DNA of 5,480 nt, from positions 1 through 5,480 of the forward strand of contig CAMLKN010000165.1 in the NCBI GenBank assembly GCA_946480655.1, written 5' to 3'. Every line of letters starts with the position of its first letter. Within the stretch, counting starts at the first letter, position 1. A program made the position numbers and the translations under genes. The stretch comes from an uncultured Devosia sp. GTDB lineage: Bacteria; Pseudomonadota; Alphaproteobacteria; Rhizobiales; Devosiaceae. The notes below the pieces were generated by a model. It was not told where the DNA came from. It saw nothing but the letters and a program-made list of their open reading frames with translations, and ran no database searches. Shown piece by piece: positions 1-5,480 of this stretch.

Positions 1-1621
1 TATCGGTGAGCTTGTCGGCCACCGCATTGGTATCGGCCTTGAGGCGGGCAAAGGCGCCCTGGTAGTCGCCCTGCATGCGGTGGGTCAGGTCGGTATTGGC
101 GAGAGCCGCGAGCACCGAGCCGGTTTCACCCAGGCCGCGATCCACAGTTTCCACCAGGCCATTGACCGAGCGGGCCAGGGTGTTGAGTTCGTCATCGGGG
201 AATTCCGCAGTGACGCGCTGGGAGAAGTCGCCGGCAATGGCGGCATCGACCACCTGGCCGAATGCCCGCTGCAATTCCTGCATCATGGCGGCGCGTTCGG
301 CCTGGCTGGCCACGATGCGCGCGGCCTCGGCCTCGGTCATCTCGTTGACCTTGAGCGCGTTCTCGCGGAACACCTCCACAGCCCGGGCCATGGCGCCGAT
401 TTCGTCGGCCCGGCGGGCGCCCTTGACCTCGACCTCGAGATCGCCGGCGGCGAGGGCTTCCATCGTGCCGGTCAACCGGCTGATCGGCTTGCTGATCGAG
501 CGGGCAAAGAAGAAGCCGGCCACGGCCGCAATGGCGAGCAGGATGCCGCCCAGGGCCAGCGTCATGTTGCGCATGTCGGTGATCGGGGCCAGCGTCTCAT
601 CCGCGCCCATGGCGGTCACGATCGCCCAGTTGGTGCCGCTGAAAGAGACGGGCTGTGCCGTCAGGATCAGGTCGAGGTCGCGATAGTCCGATGACTGGCC
701 GCTGGCTGCCTCTCCTGCGAGAGCAACATCAACCACCGGATTGGCAAAGGCGGTCACCAGAGCGTCCTGCTCTTCGGAAAACACCGAATCCGAGCGCATC
801 ACGCCATCGGCGCCGACCAGGAAGCTCTCCCCGGTCTCCCCCAGGCCTTCGCGGTTCGCCGTGATGGCGTTGATCGCATCGGTGGAAATGGCCACTGCCA
901 GCACACCGGCCAGCTTGCCGCGATTGTCGAAGATCGGCGAGGCCATGAAGCTCTGCGGACTATCGCCGGCCGCCGCATAGGCTGAAAAATCCTCGAAGGC
1001 CACCTGGCCCGGTTCGGTCAGCGCCGAGGCGGCGGCAAATGCCCGGCCCAGACCCGTAGCGGCGCTGGCGCCACCGGGGGCGAAATTGCCGCCCAGGTCG
1101 TCGCGCTTCTTGACCGAATAGATCAGGTTGCCCTTGGCATCGAGCATGATCAGGTCGGCATAGCCGCGCAGTTGGACCTGCTTGCGGTACGCGCCATGCA
1201 CGCGCGAATGGATGAAATCGTAATTGTTCTTCGTGACTTCCGTGCTGGTGTCGAGAAGTTCCCGGTTTTCCGGATCGGGGTTGTTGTCGATATAGGCGGT
1301 CCGAACGGCCACCACCGGGTCGATGGGAGGATTGCCGGTGGAGAACAGCGTCCAGTTGATGCCCAGGTCGCGCATGGCCACCTGGGTGACTTCAGAAGTC
1401 GCCGTGATCTGCAGGTCCTTGGACACATCCTCGAAATAGGAGCCGATCTTGCCCGCCAACTGGCTCGTGACCGACTGCAACTGCCGCTGGGTCATCTGCT
1501 CGACCGTGGACGAGGCAATCAGATAGCCCAGGATACCAACGCCGGCGCTAACGACCAGGGCCGAGCCCAGGAGCGCCAGTGGCAGTTTCTGGGCGATCTT
1601 CAGCTGCGGAATGAATTTCAT
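1..1621 (-). CDS. Methyl-accepting chemotaxis protein, dCache sensor plus serial HAMP units (3' end outside window)
   Basis: Transmembrane chemoreceptor that should bind a ligand in the periplasm and control CheA kinase through a cytoplasmic helical hairpin. The frame is open from the ATG at 1621 to the window edge: 540 codons with no stop, so the C-terminal signalling domain is cut off. A short basic N-terminus precedes TM1 (about residues 14-36). The periplasmic part (about 37-350) looks like a double Cache domain: a first lobe with YADLIMLDAKGNLIYSV (154-170) and a second with GETGESFLVGADGVMRSDS (261-279). I do not see the R-W-Y...Y...D signature of amino-acid-binding dCache domains, so the ligand is unknown. 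TM2 is about 353-373. A canonical HAMP follows (about 372-424), then HAMP-like repeats around 450-495 (AAIAGDFSQRV, DELNTLARSVNGLV) and 500-540 (LAALANTDLTHRM). The start is supported by GGGGAG 10 bases upstream. Family assignment is firm; ligand and exact HAMP count are inferred. Confidence 0.93.
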   Translation of the reverse strand, partial: MKFIPQLKIAQKLPLALLGSALVVSAGVGILGYLIASSTVEQMTQRQLQSVTSQLAGKIGSYFEDVSKDLQITATSEVTQVAMRDLGINWTLFSTGNPPIDPVVAVRTAYIDNNPDPENRELLDTSTEVTKNNYDFIHSRVHGAYRKQVQLRGYADLIMLDAKGNLIYSVKKRDDLGGNFAPGGASAATGLGRAFAAASALTEPGQVAFEDFSAYAAAGDSPQSFMASPIFDNRGKLAGVLAVAISTDAINAITANREGLGETGESFLVGADGVMRSDSVFSEEQDALVTAFANPVVDVALAGEAASGQSSDYRDLDLILTAQPVSFSGTNWAIVTAMGADETLAPITDMRNMTLALGGILLAIAAVAGFFFARSISKPISRLTGTMEALAAGDLEVEVKGARRADEIGAMARAVEVFRENALKVNEMTEAEAARIVASQAERAAMMQELQRAFGQVVDAAIAGDFSQRVTAEFPDDELNTLARSVNGLVETVDRGLGETGSVLAALANTDLTHRMQGDYQGAFARLKADTNAVADKLTD

Positions 1622-1631
1622 GAAATCTCAG

Positions 1632-1637
1632 CTCCCC
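1632..1637 (-). promoter_or_regulatory. Shine-Dalgarno site of the dCache chemoreceptor
   Basis: Read on the minus strand this is GGGGAG, ten bases before the ATG at 1621. It is a near match to the anti-SD complement and supports that start; the residues directly after it form the expected basic N-terminus and TM1. Confidence 0.6.
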
Positions 1638-1690
1638 AAACCCGGCTTCTCCCCCCATATCCCCCGAACCGAGCGGTTCCGGTATGGAAG

Positions 1691-1705
1691 CCGATGCGCC
1701 ATCGG
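1691..1705. repeat. Short perfect inverted repeat (CCGATG-CGC-CATCGG)
   Basis: Two 6-base arms (1691-1696 and 1700-1705) separated by three bases can form a tight hairpin or a dyad binding site. The same word recurs at 1764-1770 and 1791-1797. It lies in the presumed 5' leader of the dCache receptor. No function can be assigned from sequence alone. Confidence 0.5.
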
Positions 1706-1763
1706 CGCGCTTACGGGTGCAAACGATATAGATGGGGAATTAATCACTTCTTACGGATAAATG

Positions 1764-1797
1764 CCGATGGCTCAATTTTTAAGCAAATGCCCATCGG
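1764..1797. repeat. Spaced inverted repeat CCGATGG / CCATCGG around an A+T-rich core
   Basis: Seven-base arms at 1764-1770 and 1791-1797 enclose 20 bases that include the imperfect palindrome GCTCAATTTTTAAGC (1770-1784). Each arm is preceded, with overlap, by an AAATGCC-like word, giving an additional imperfect direct repeat. Its place between a terminator and a receptor start suits an operator or upstream activating element. Role is inference only. Confidence 0.4.
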
Positions 1798-1819
1798 GGA
1801 AGCATTACTTCCGCGCAAA

Positions 1820-1850
1820 CAAAAACACCCCTGCCGGTGGACAGGGGTGT
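1820..1850 (-). terminator. Intrinsic terminator after cheY
   Basis: A perfect 9-bp stem is formed by 1825-1833 (ACACCCCTG) and 1842-1850 (CAGGGGTGT) with an 8-base loop. On the minus strand the stem is followed at once by a run of T (A run at 1821-1825 on the plus strand, then more A-rich bases). It begins 22 bases beyond the cheY stop codon, where the end of the cheR-cheB-cheY transcript would be expected. Confidence 0.85.
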
Positions 1851-1872
1851 CGCATTCAACCCTACGCCGCAA

Positions 1873-2262
1873 TCAAGTCAGGGCGCCGATCACCGCCTCG
1901 ATGCGCTTCTTCATGGTCGAGGCATCGAAGGGCTTGATGATGTAGTTGTTGACGCCGAAGGAAATCGCTTCCTTGACCTGTTCCTTGTCCGAGCGGCCGG
2001 TGGCCATGATGAAGGGCATGGCCTGGGTGCGCGGATGCTTGCGGATCACCTTGAGCAGGGTGAGGCCGTCGATGTCTTCCATGTTCCAGTCGGAAATGAT
2101 CAAGTCGACATTGCTCTTTTCGAGCTTGCCCAAGGCGTCGCGCCCGGACTTGGCCTCGATGATGTCCTTAAAGCCCAGCTGGGTCAGGATGTACTTACAG
2201 ATGCCGCGCATCGACTGCTGGTCATCGACGATCAGAACGCTCACAGCGCTTGCTTTTGGCAT
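1873..2262 (-). CDS. cheY: Chemotaxis response regulator, single receiver domain (CheY)
   Basis: A 129-residue protein made of one receiver domain, the same length as E. coli CheY. Phosphorylated by CheA, CheY proteins bind the flagellar motor switch; in many alphaproteobacteria one of several CheY copies instead drains phosphate from CheA. Visible key residues are the acidic pair D13-D14, phosphoacceptor D58 (in IISDWNMEDIDG), T88 (MATGR), the aromatic switch position Y107 and K110 (YIIKPF). No output domain follows. The start at 2262 is preferred over an in-frame ATG at 2328: it gives the usual short lead into the first beta strand, has AGAGG 11 bases upstream (2274-2278), and avoids a 22-residue Arg-rich extension encoded by the hairpin region. 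It lies 113 bases after cheB and ends just before the terminator at 1850. Which CheY type it is (motor-binding or sink) cannot be told here. Confidence 0.94.
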   Translation of the reverse strand: MPKASAVSVLIVDDQQSMRGICKYILTQLGFKDIIEAKSGRDALGKLEKSNVDLIISDWNMEDIDGLTLLKVIRKHPRTQAMPFIMATGRSDKEQVKEAISFGVNNYIIKPFDASTMKKRIEAVIGALT

Positions 2263-2375
2263 GGTGATTCTTACCTCTACGCGCCTTCGGCCTTCGGGCC
2301 GCACTTGAACCCAGACTCTAGGGATCAAGCGTTACAAATGTCTCAATTGCTCGATCGGCATTGTCCGGGCAGGGT
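2263..2375 (-). other. cheB-cheY intergenic gap
   Basis: These 113 bases hold no gene. They contain the small hairpin at 2288-2301, an SD-like AGAGG (2274-2278), and a weak promoter-like pair on the minus strand, TTGAGA (2346-2341) and CCTAGA (2322-2317), 18 bases apart. The pair matches poorly at -10, so cheY is probably transcribed mainly by read-through from cheB, with a separate promoter only possible. Confidence 0.4.
2288..2301. repeat. Small hairpin with UUCG loop in the cheY leader
   Basis: CGGCC-TTCG-GGCCG is a perfect 5-bp stem with the very stable C(UUCG)G loop when read as plus-strand RNA; as minus-strand RNA, the sense of the genes, the loop is CGAA. CCTTCGG is repeated in tandem at 2284-2297. 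No T run follows on either strand, so it is not a standard intrinsic terminator. It sits 26 bases before the cheY start and could affect stability of the mRNA segment between cheB and cheY. Confidence 0.45.
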
Positions 2376-3437
2376 TCAGGCAGCCGATTTGAGTTTGACC
2401 AGGGCATTGGCCAGCTTGGCGGCAATCTGCTCGACGGGCGCCTGCTCGACGACGGCACCTTCCTCGAAGGCCACGCGCGGCATGCCATAGACCAGGGCCG
2501 ACGCCTGGCTCTGGCCCACCGTATAGGCCCCGGCATCGCGCATCAGCTTGAGGCCGCGGGCGCCGTCGCGACCCATGCCGGTGAGAATGGCACCCACCGC
2601 CATCGAGCCTACGGTCTTGGCCACCGATTCAAACAGCACGTCCACGCTTGGGCGATGACCGCTTTCGAGGCCGTCCTGCCCGAGCCGGCATTTGAGCTGG
2701 CCCGAAGATCGCTCGACCCGCAGGTGATAGTCGCCGCGCGCCACATAGGCATGGCCGGCCAGAAGCGGCATGCGATCCTCGGCCTCGACCACCTTGAGCG
2801 CGCACAGTTCGTCGAGCCGGGCAGCGAAGCGTCCGGTGAAGCCGGCCGGCATATGCTGGGCAATGACCACGGGCGGACAATCGGCAGGCATTTCCGAGAG
2901 CACGGCGCGAATGGCTTCGACGCCCCCGGTCGAGGCGCCGATGGCGATCAGTGCCCCCTCGGGCGCGGCGGCCGTCTTGAGTGGAGCCTTGTTGACCTTG
3001 GGGACTTCGGCGCGGCTGGCCGACCGCCCACGTACGTCGGACTTGGCCGCAGCGCGGATCTTGTCGCGCAGGCCGGCCCCGAAGGCATCGAGCCCACCGG
3101 CGAATTCGGCGCTGGGCTTGGCGACGAAATCGACCGCGCCCAGTTCGAGGGCAAGCAGGGTCTCGCTGGCACCCTTCTTGGTGAGAGTGGAAACCATCAC
3201 CACCGGCGTCGGCCGCAGGCGCATCAGCCTTTCGAGAAAAGCCAGCCCGTTCATATTGGGCATTTCGATGTCGAGGGTCACCACATCGGGGTCGAGCGCC
3301 TTGATCTTCTCGCGCGCGTCGATCGGGTCGACCGCCGTGCCGACCACGTCGATGTCGCCATCACGCGTCAACATGCGTTGGAGAACCTCACGGATGAGAG
3401 CCGAGTCGTCGACGACCAGAACCTTGATGCTCATCAT
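2376..3437 (-). CDS. cheB: Protein-glutamate methylesterase / glutamine deamidase CheB
   Basis: Cytoplasmic enzyme that removes methyl groups from receptor glutamates (and deamidates glutamines), resetting receptor sensitivity; activated by phosphorylation from CheA. The 353-residue protein has the full two-domain layout. The receiver domain (about 4-122) shows D10-D11, phosphoacceptor D56 (TLDIEMPNMNG), T84 and K107 (VAKPS). A flexible basic, Ala-rich linker (about 130-158) leads to the catalytic domain (about 160-350), with the triad Ser169 in IGASTGG, His195 in AQHMPAGF and Asp291 in GMGRDG; the spacing matches E. coli CheB (S164, H190, D286). Length is close to the E. coli protein (349). 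The start at 3437 overlaps the cheR stop as ATGA, suggesting coupled translation; a second ATG directly follows at 3434. No defect is seen. Confidence 0.97.
   Translation of the reverse strand: MMSIKVLVVDDSALIREVLQRMLTRDGDIDVVGTAVDPIDAREKIKALDPDVVTLDIEMPNMNGLAFLERLMRLRPTPVVMVSTLTKKGASETLLALELGAVDFVAKPSAEFAGGLDAFGAGLRDKIRAAAKSDVRGRSASRAEVPKVNKAPLKTAAAPEGALIAIGASTGGVEAIRAVLSEMPADCPPVVIAQHMPAGFTGRFAARLDELCALKVVEAEDRMPLLAGHAYVARGDYHLRVERSSGQLKCRLGQDGLESGHRPSVDVLFESVAKTVGSMAVGAILTGMGRDGARGLKLMRDAGAYTVGQSQASALVYGMPRVAFEEGAVVEQAPVEQIAAKLANALVKLKSAA
3434..3437 (-). promoter_or_regulatory. ATGA stop/start overlap joining cheR and cheB
   Basis: On the minus strand the cheB ATG (3437-3435) and the cheR TGA (3436-3434) share bases, and a second in-frame ATG (3434-3432) shares one base with the same stop (TGATG). 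No strong SD is seen just upstream of cheB, so its initiation is likely to rely on ribosomes finishing cheR, keeping the two opposing enzymes in balance. Coupling is inferred from the arrangement. Confidence 0.65.
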
Positions 3438-4276
3438 GCAGCTCGCTTGTTCAGTTTTTCCTTGGCCTGGTAGATCGTCTTGCCCACCAGCCGGAACCCA
3501 TCACCACCCGTTCCCAGGTTTTCCGAGTGGCCGATATAGAGGAAACCCTCCGGCGCCATCAGCTTGGCGAACCGGCCGAACACTTCGCCCTGGGTGGGCT
3601 TGTCGAAATAGATCGCCACGTTGCGGCAGAACACGGCATCGAACGGACCCTTCATGGGCCAGGGGCCAATGAGGTTGAGCGGCTTGAACGACACCAGGTC
3701 GCGCACGGCGGCGGGAATGCGGATCATGCCGTCGCCCAATCTCTCGAAGGGGCGCGAGCGCTCCGCGGAAAGGCCGTTCAGCTCGTTTTCCGGATAGACG
3801 CCGCCGGCCGCCTTGGCGAGCACGGCCGTGTCGATGTCGGTGGCGAGAATCTTGAAGTCCCAGCGCTTGAGCTCGGGATAGGCGGACAGGAGGTCCATGC
3901 CGATCGTATAGGGCTCCTGGCCCGTGGAGCAGCCCGCCGACCAGATTCTGAGGCGCGCGCCTCGCGGCCGCTCGCTCATCAGCGCGCCCACATAGGAGCG
4001 CAGATGCTCGAAATGATGGTCCTCGCGATAGAAGCGCGTGAGATTGGTGGTCAGCGCGTTGACGAAATCCTGCCCGTCCTGGGCCGTGCCGCCACGCTCC
4101 AGATAGTCGACATAAGCGTCGAAGCTCGGGAGCCTGAGCGCCCGCACGATCTTGGAGAGGCGGGACACGACAAGGGTCCGCTTGGCATCGCTGAGCGATA
4201 TGCCGGCCACGGCATAGACCCGGGCCTTGATCCGCGCGAACTCCCGCTCGCTGAGGGAATATTCCCCCTGTTCCAT
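3434..4276 (-). CDS. cheR: Chemotaxis protein methyltransferase CheR
   Basis: Cytoplasmic enzyme that transfers a methyl group from S-adenosylmethionine to specific glutamates of chemoreceptors, opposing CheB. The 280 residues match the family (E. coli 286). The N-terminal helical domain (about 5-85) ends in NALTTNLTRFYRE (73-85), the hallmark of CheR. The Rossmann-like domain follows with the SAM loop WSAGCSTGQEPYTIG (112-126), acidic ATDID (145-149), FCRNVAIYFD (216-225) and YIGHSEN (247-253). The usual CRNVL/MIYF motif carries Ala at the third-from-last variable position here, a conservative change. No TPR or other C-terminal extension is present. The ATG at 4276 is supported by AAGGGG seven bases upstream. 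It is the first gene after the palindromic gap and overlaps cheB by four bases. Confidence 0.97.
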   Translation of the reverse strand: MEQGEYSLSEREFARIKARVYAVAGISLSDAKRTLVVSRLSKIVRALRLPSFDAYVDYLERGGTAQDGQDFVNALTTNLTRFYREDHHFEHLRSYVGALMSERPRGARLRIWSAGCSTGQEPYTIGMDLLSAYPELKRWDFKILATDIDTAVLAKAAGGVYPENELNGLSAERSRPFERLGDGMIRIPAAVRDLVSFKPLNLIGPWPMKGPFDAVFCRNVAIYFDKPTQGEVFGRFAKLMAPEGFLYIGHSENLGTGGDGFRLVGKTIYQAKEKLNKRAA

Positions 4277-4283
4277 GCAACCA

Positions 4284-4289
4284 CCCCTT
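4284..4289 (-). promoter_or_regulatory. Shine-Dalgarno site of cheR
   Basis: AAGGGG on the minus strand, seven bases before the cheR ATG, is a strong ribosome binding site. It indicates that cheR starts translation independently of the receptor gene upstream, in contrast to cheB. Confidence 0.65.
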
Positions 4290-4315
4290 TTATGCCGGTT
4301 TCTTCCGGACCTGGA

Positions 4316-4358
4316 GCGTGGTCAGCAAAAGTTGGAGACTTTTGCGGTTCGACCACGC
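4316..4358. repeat. Nested palindrome, probable dispersed intergenic repeat
   Basis: An outer 8-bp stem (GCGTGGTC 4316-4323 with GACCACGC 4351-4358) encloses an inner 8-bp perfect stem (GCAAAAGT 4325-4332 with ACTTTTGC 4338-4345) and a 5-base loop. From memory, the layout (a GC-rich outer arm and an AAAAGT...ACTTTT inner arm) resembles palindromes scattered between genes of many Hyphomicrobiales. It lies in the cheR leader on the minus strand, between the terminator-like hairpin and the cheR SD. Only one copy is in the window, so its repeat nature is inferred. Confidence 0.55.
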
Positions 4359-4371
4359 GACGACTAAAGGA

Positions 4372-4410
4372 CTAAAGCATCGCCCCGACGCCGTCGGCCC
4401 GATGCTTTAG
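4372..4410 (-). terminator. Terminator-like nested hairpin containing the stop codon of the soluble receptor
   Basis: An 11-bp perfect outer stem (CTAAAGCATCG 4372-4382 with CGATGCTTTAG 4400-4410) encloses a symmetrical CC/CC internal loop and an inner 5-bp stem (4385-4389 with 4393-4397) with loop GCC. The receptor's TAA (4409-4407) is part of the first arm on the minus strand. The second arm ends in CTTTAG and is followed by TCCTTTAGT, which is only modestly T-rich, so termination may be partial and allow read-through into cheR. Confidence 0.6.
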
Positions 4411-5480
4411 CTGGCAGCGCGCTGGCTGATGCCGATCTCCTGATCGGTCGGGCCAGCCACCGGCCTTGCGGTCATGGCGGGCACCTCGTTGCGCCCGGCC
4501 ACAGCTGCAATCGGAGCGATACTGGAGGGCGCATTGCTTAGATTGCGTAAATTCTCGCGCAGGGCAGCGGTGATTTTTTGCAGGCCGCTGGCTTCATCCA
4601 GACCGATACGGGCCTGGCTGCGCCCCTTGTCGGCGATGATGCGGATATCCTTGGCGCTGCGATTGGTGACCTGGGCCAGCTGGCGCACCTCGTCGGCCAC
4701 GACGGCAAAGCCGGCGCCCTTTTCGCCCGCCCGCGCCGCTTCCACGGCGGCATTGAGCGCCAGCAGGTTGGTGCGGAACGAGACGTCCTCGATGCCCGCG
4801 GTCATCGTGTCGATTTCCTGGGCCATGCGGGCAATCTCACCCACCAGCGTCTGCGTCCGTCCGGCGGCCTGCTCGACCTGTGCGGCAAGCCCCTCGGCCT
4901 CGTCACCGCGTCGCCGCGCCGCGGCCAGATCGGCCTCCAGTTGCGCCATCTTCGCGACACCCGCCGCCAGGGCCTGGCGCCCGGTTTCGGCGGCCTGCTC
5001 GAGGTCGGCTGCCCGCGCCTCGAACTGCGCAAGCAGGGTCTTGACCGAACTGAGCCGGGTTTCGAGCGCCACGCGAGCCTGCGCCTCGTCGCGCTGCTGC
5101 TCGTCCAGCCCGGCAAACAGGTCGATGATCATCTGCGCTTCCTCGGCCAGCGGCAGGCCCGGATCACTGAGCGGCTGGCCGGTGAGCACGCTGCGCAATT
5201 GCTGCCAGCCCGCATCGAGCCGTTCGAAGGTCAGATTGAAATCCGCCAGCGCCGGACGGGCGGCAGCTGCGTCCGCCTGGAAGCGGAAGCCTGTCTGTCC
5301 CCCGCGCAGGGCGCCAAGTGCCGATTCGAGGTCGTCGTCCTCGATGAAGTGACCCGCCGGCTTGAGCTCGAGCGCGTAGCGCCCGGATGGCAGGGGGCGC
5401 CGATGGGCCACAAGGCGCCTGCCCCTGAGCATGACCAGCGCTTCTTCGGGCGCACCGCCGCCGCCATCGAGATAGCCGGC
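4407..5480 (-). CDS. Soluble MCP-like chemotaxis transducer, C-terminal part (5' end outside window)
   Basis: The frame is open to the right edge (357 codons in view) and ends at TAA 4409-4407. The first ATG inside, at 5432, is probably not the true start because the frame continues upstream. The first 50 or so residues ([20 protein letters not shown]) resemble the end of a PAS-type sensor, weak evidence. No membrane segment is seen. Counting from the Met at 5432, a long Ala/Glu-rich coiled coil (about 105-210) leads to the kinase-control tip, residues 215-250 (genomic about 4790-4683), with [19 protein letters not shown] and [13 protein letters not shown], a near-perfect MCP signature. After the tip only about 60-70 helical residues remain before a loose Pro/Ala-rich tail (about 301-341) ending in ISQRAAS. 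No CheR/CheB-binding pentapeptide (NWETF-like) is present. It most likely controls CheA from the cytosol; the signal sensed is unknown. Confidence 0.88.
   Translation of the reverse strand, partial: AGYLDGGGGAPEEALVMLRGRRLVAHRRPLPSGRYALELKPAGHFIEDDDLESALGALRGGQTGFRFQADAAAARPALADFNLTFERLDAGWQQLRSVLTGQPLSDPGLPLAEEAQMIIDLFAGLDEQQRDEAQARVALETRLSSVKTLLAQFEARAADLEQAAETGRQALAAGVAKMAQLEADLAAARRRGDEAEGLAAQVEQAAGRTQTLVGEIARMAQEIDTMTAGIEDVSFRTNLLALNAAVEAARAGEKGAGFAVVADEVRQLAQVTNRSAKDIRIIADKGRSQARIGLDEASGLQKITAALRENLRNLSNAPSSIAPIAAVAGRNEVPAMTARPVAGPTDQEIGISQRAAS

Larger units (their letters stand above)
1622..1819 (-). promoter_or_regulatory. Leader and probable promoter region of the dCache chemoreceptor
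   Basis: No gene is seen here. The gap separates the cheY-side terminator from the receptor start, so a promoter is expected. The part 1721-1830 is clearly richer in A+T than the coding DNA on either side. On the minus strand CTATAT lies at 1731-1726 and matches the -10 consensus reported for rhizobial housekeeping sigma factor, but no good -35 box lies 16-18 bases upstream, so it is only a candidate. If used, it would leave a leader of roughly 100 bases containing the small hairpin at 1691-1705. I saw no sigma-54 GG-N10-GC pattern. The existence of a promoter is inferred from position and composition; its exact place is unknown. Confidence 0.4.

Noticed and set aside
80..694. Plus-strand open frames opposite the dCache receptor (also 75-686, 655-864, 741-980 and 1172-1945)
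   Set aside because: All lie opposite the continuous 540-codon receptor frame on the minus strand and show no domain of their own; the last also runs through the cheY terminator into cheY in antisense.
2288..2301. Hairpin after cheB as an intrinsic terminator
   Set aside because: The stem is only 5 bp and no T run follows on either strand; cheY on the same strand directly downstream argues for read-through.
2263..2328. Upstream in-frame ATG giving CheY 22 extra residues
   Set aside because: The extension is Arg-rich, overlaps the hairpin at 2288-2301, is unlike CheY N-termini, and the ATG at 2262 has its own SD-like site and gives the standard length.
2361..3473. Long plus-strand open frame of 370 codons opposite cheB
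   Set aside because: It mirrors cheB almost end to end, its translation is rich in His, Arg, Gly and Asp with no recognisable domain, and high G+C DNA often leaves the antisense frame open. The minus-strand frame has all catalytic residues of CheB.
4288..4295. CATAAA on the minus strand just before cheR as a -10 promoter box
   Set aside because: It abuts the ribosome binding site, which would leave almost no leader, and no -35 element lies at the right distance.
3527..4375. Plus-strand open frame of 282 codons opposite cheR
   Set aside because: It is the antisense shadow of cheR, has no family features, and would run through the structured cheR leader.
4474..5352. Plus-strand Ser/Ala/Arg-rich open frame opposite the soluble receptor
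   Set aside because: Low-complexity composition typical of an antisense reading of an Ala/Glu coiled-coil gene; the minus strand carries a clear MCP signature.
5430..5432. ATG at 5432 as the true start of the soluble receptor
   Set aside because: The frame stays open for 16 more codons to the window edge with similar composition, and the residues after this Met look like the end of a sensor domain rather than an N-terminus.

Overview
The window is one side of a bacterial chemotaxis locus. All five genes I can support lie on the minus strand, so the reading order runs from high to low coordinates: a soluble MCP-like transducer (C-terminal part, 5480 to 4407), cheR (4276 to 3434), cheB (3437 to 2376), a single-domain cheY (2262 to 1873), and a membrane-bound methyl-accepting chemotaxis protein (1621 to the left edge, 3' end missing). 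The high G+C content, the codon use and the receptor architecture (dCache sensor, serial HAMP units, an 'ALANTDLTHR'-type linker) suggest an alphaproteobacterium, most likely of the order Hyphomicrobiales. A Devosia-like genus is my best guess from memory, not a search result.

Layout. 5480-4407 holds the C-terminal 357 codons of a cytosolic receptor with a well conserved hairpin tip but a short C-terminal arm. 4406-4277 is a gap packed with two nested palindromes: a terminator-like one that includes the receptor's stop codon, and a second that looks like a dispersed intergenic repeat. cheR and cheB follow as a tight unit joined by a 4-base ATGA overlap. A 113-base gap with a small UUCG-loop hairpin leads to cheY. 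A clear intrinsic terminator (1820-1850) closes the cheR-cheB-cheY unit. The 198 bases that follow (1819-1622) are locally A+T-rich, carry repeated CCGATG/CATCGG words, and probably hold the promoter of the last gene, the dCache receptor.

How the parts work together. CheR methylates and CheB demethylates (or deamidates) glutamates in receptor signalling helices, and CheB is switched on by phosphorylation of its receiver domain. CheY carries the phosphoryl signal to the flagellar motor or acts as a phosphate sink. The two receptors are candidate inputs: one senses the periplasm, the other is probably cytoplasmic. The kinase CheA and the coupler CheW are not in the window and may lie beyond the right edge or elsewhere.

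I found no wholly new system. The points most worth checking are the asymmetric signalling domain of the soluble receptor, the serial HAMP array of the membrane receptor, and the structured intergenic regions.
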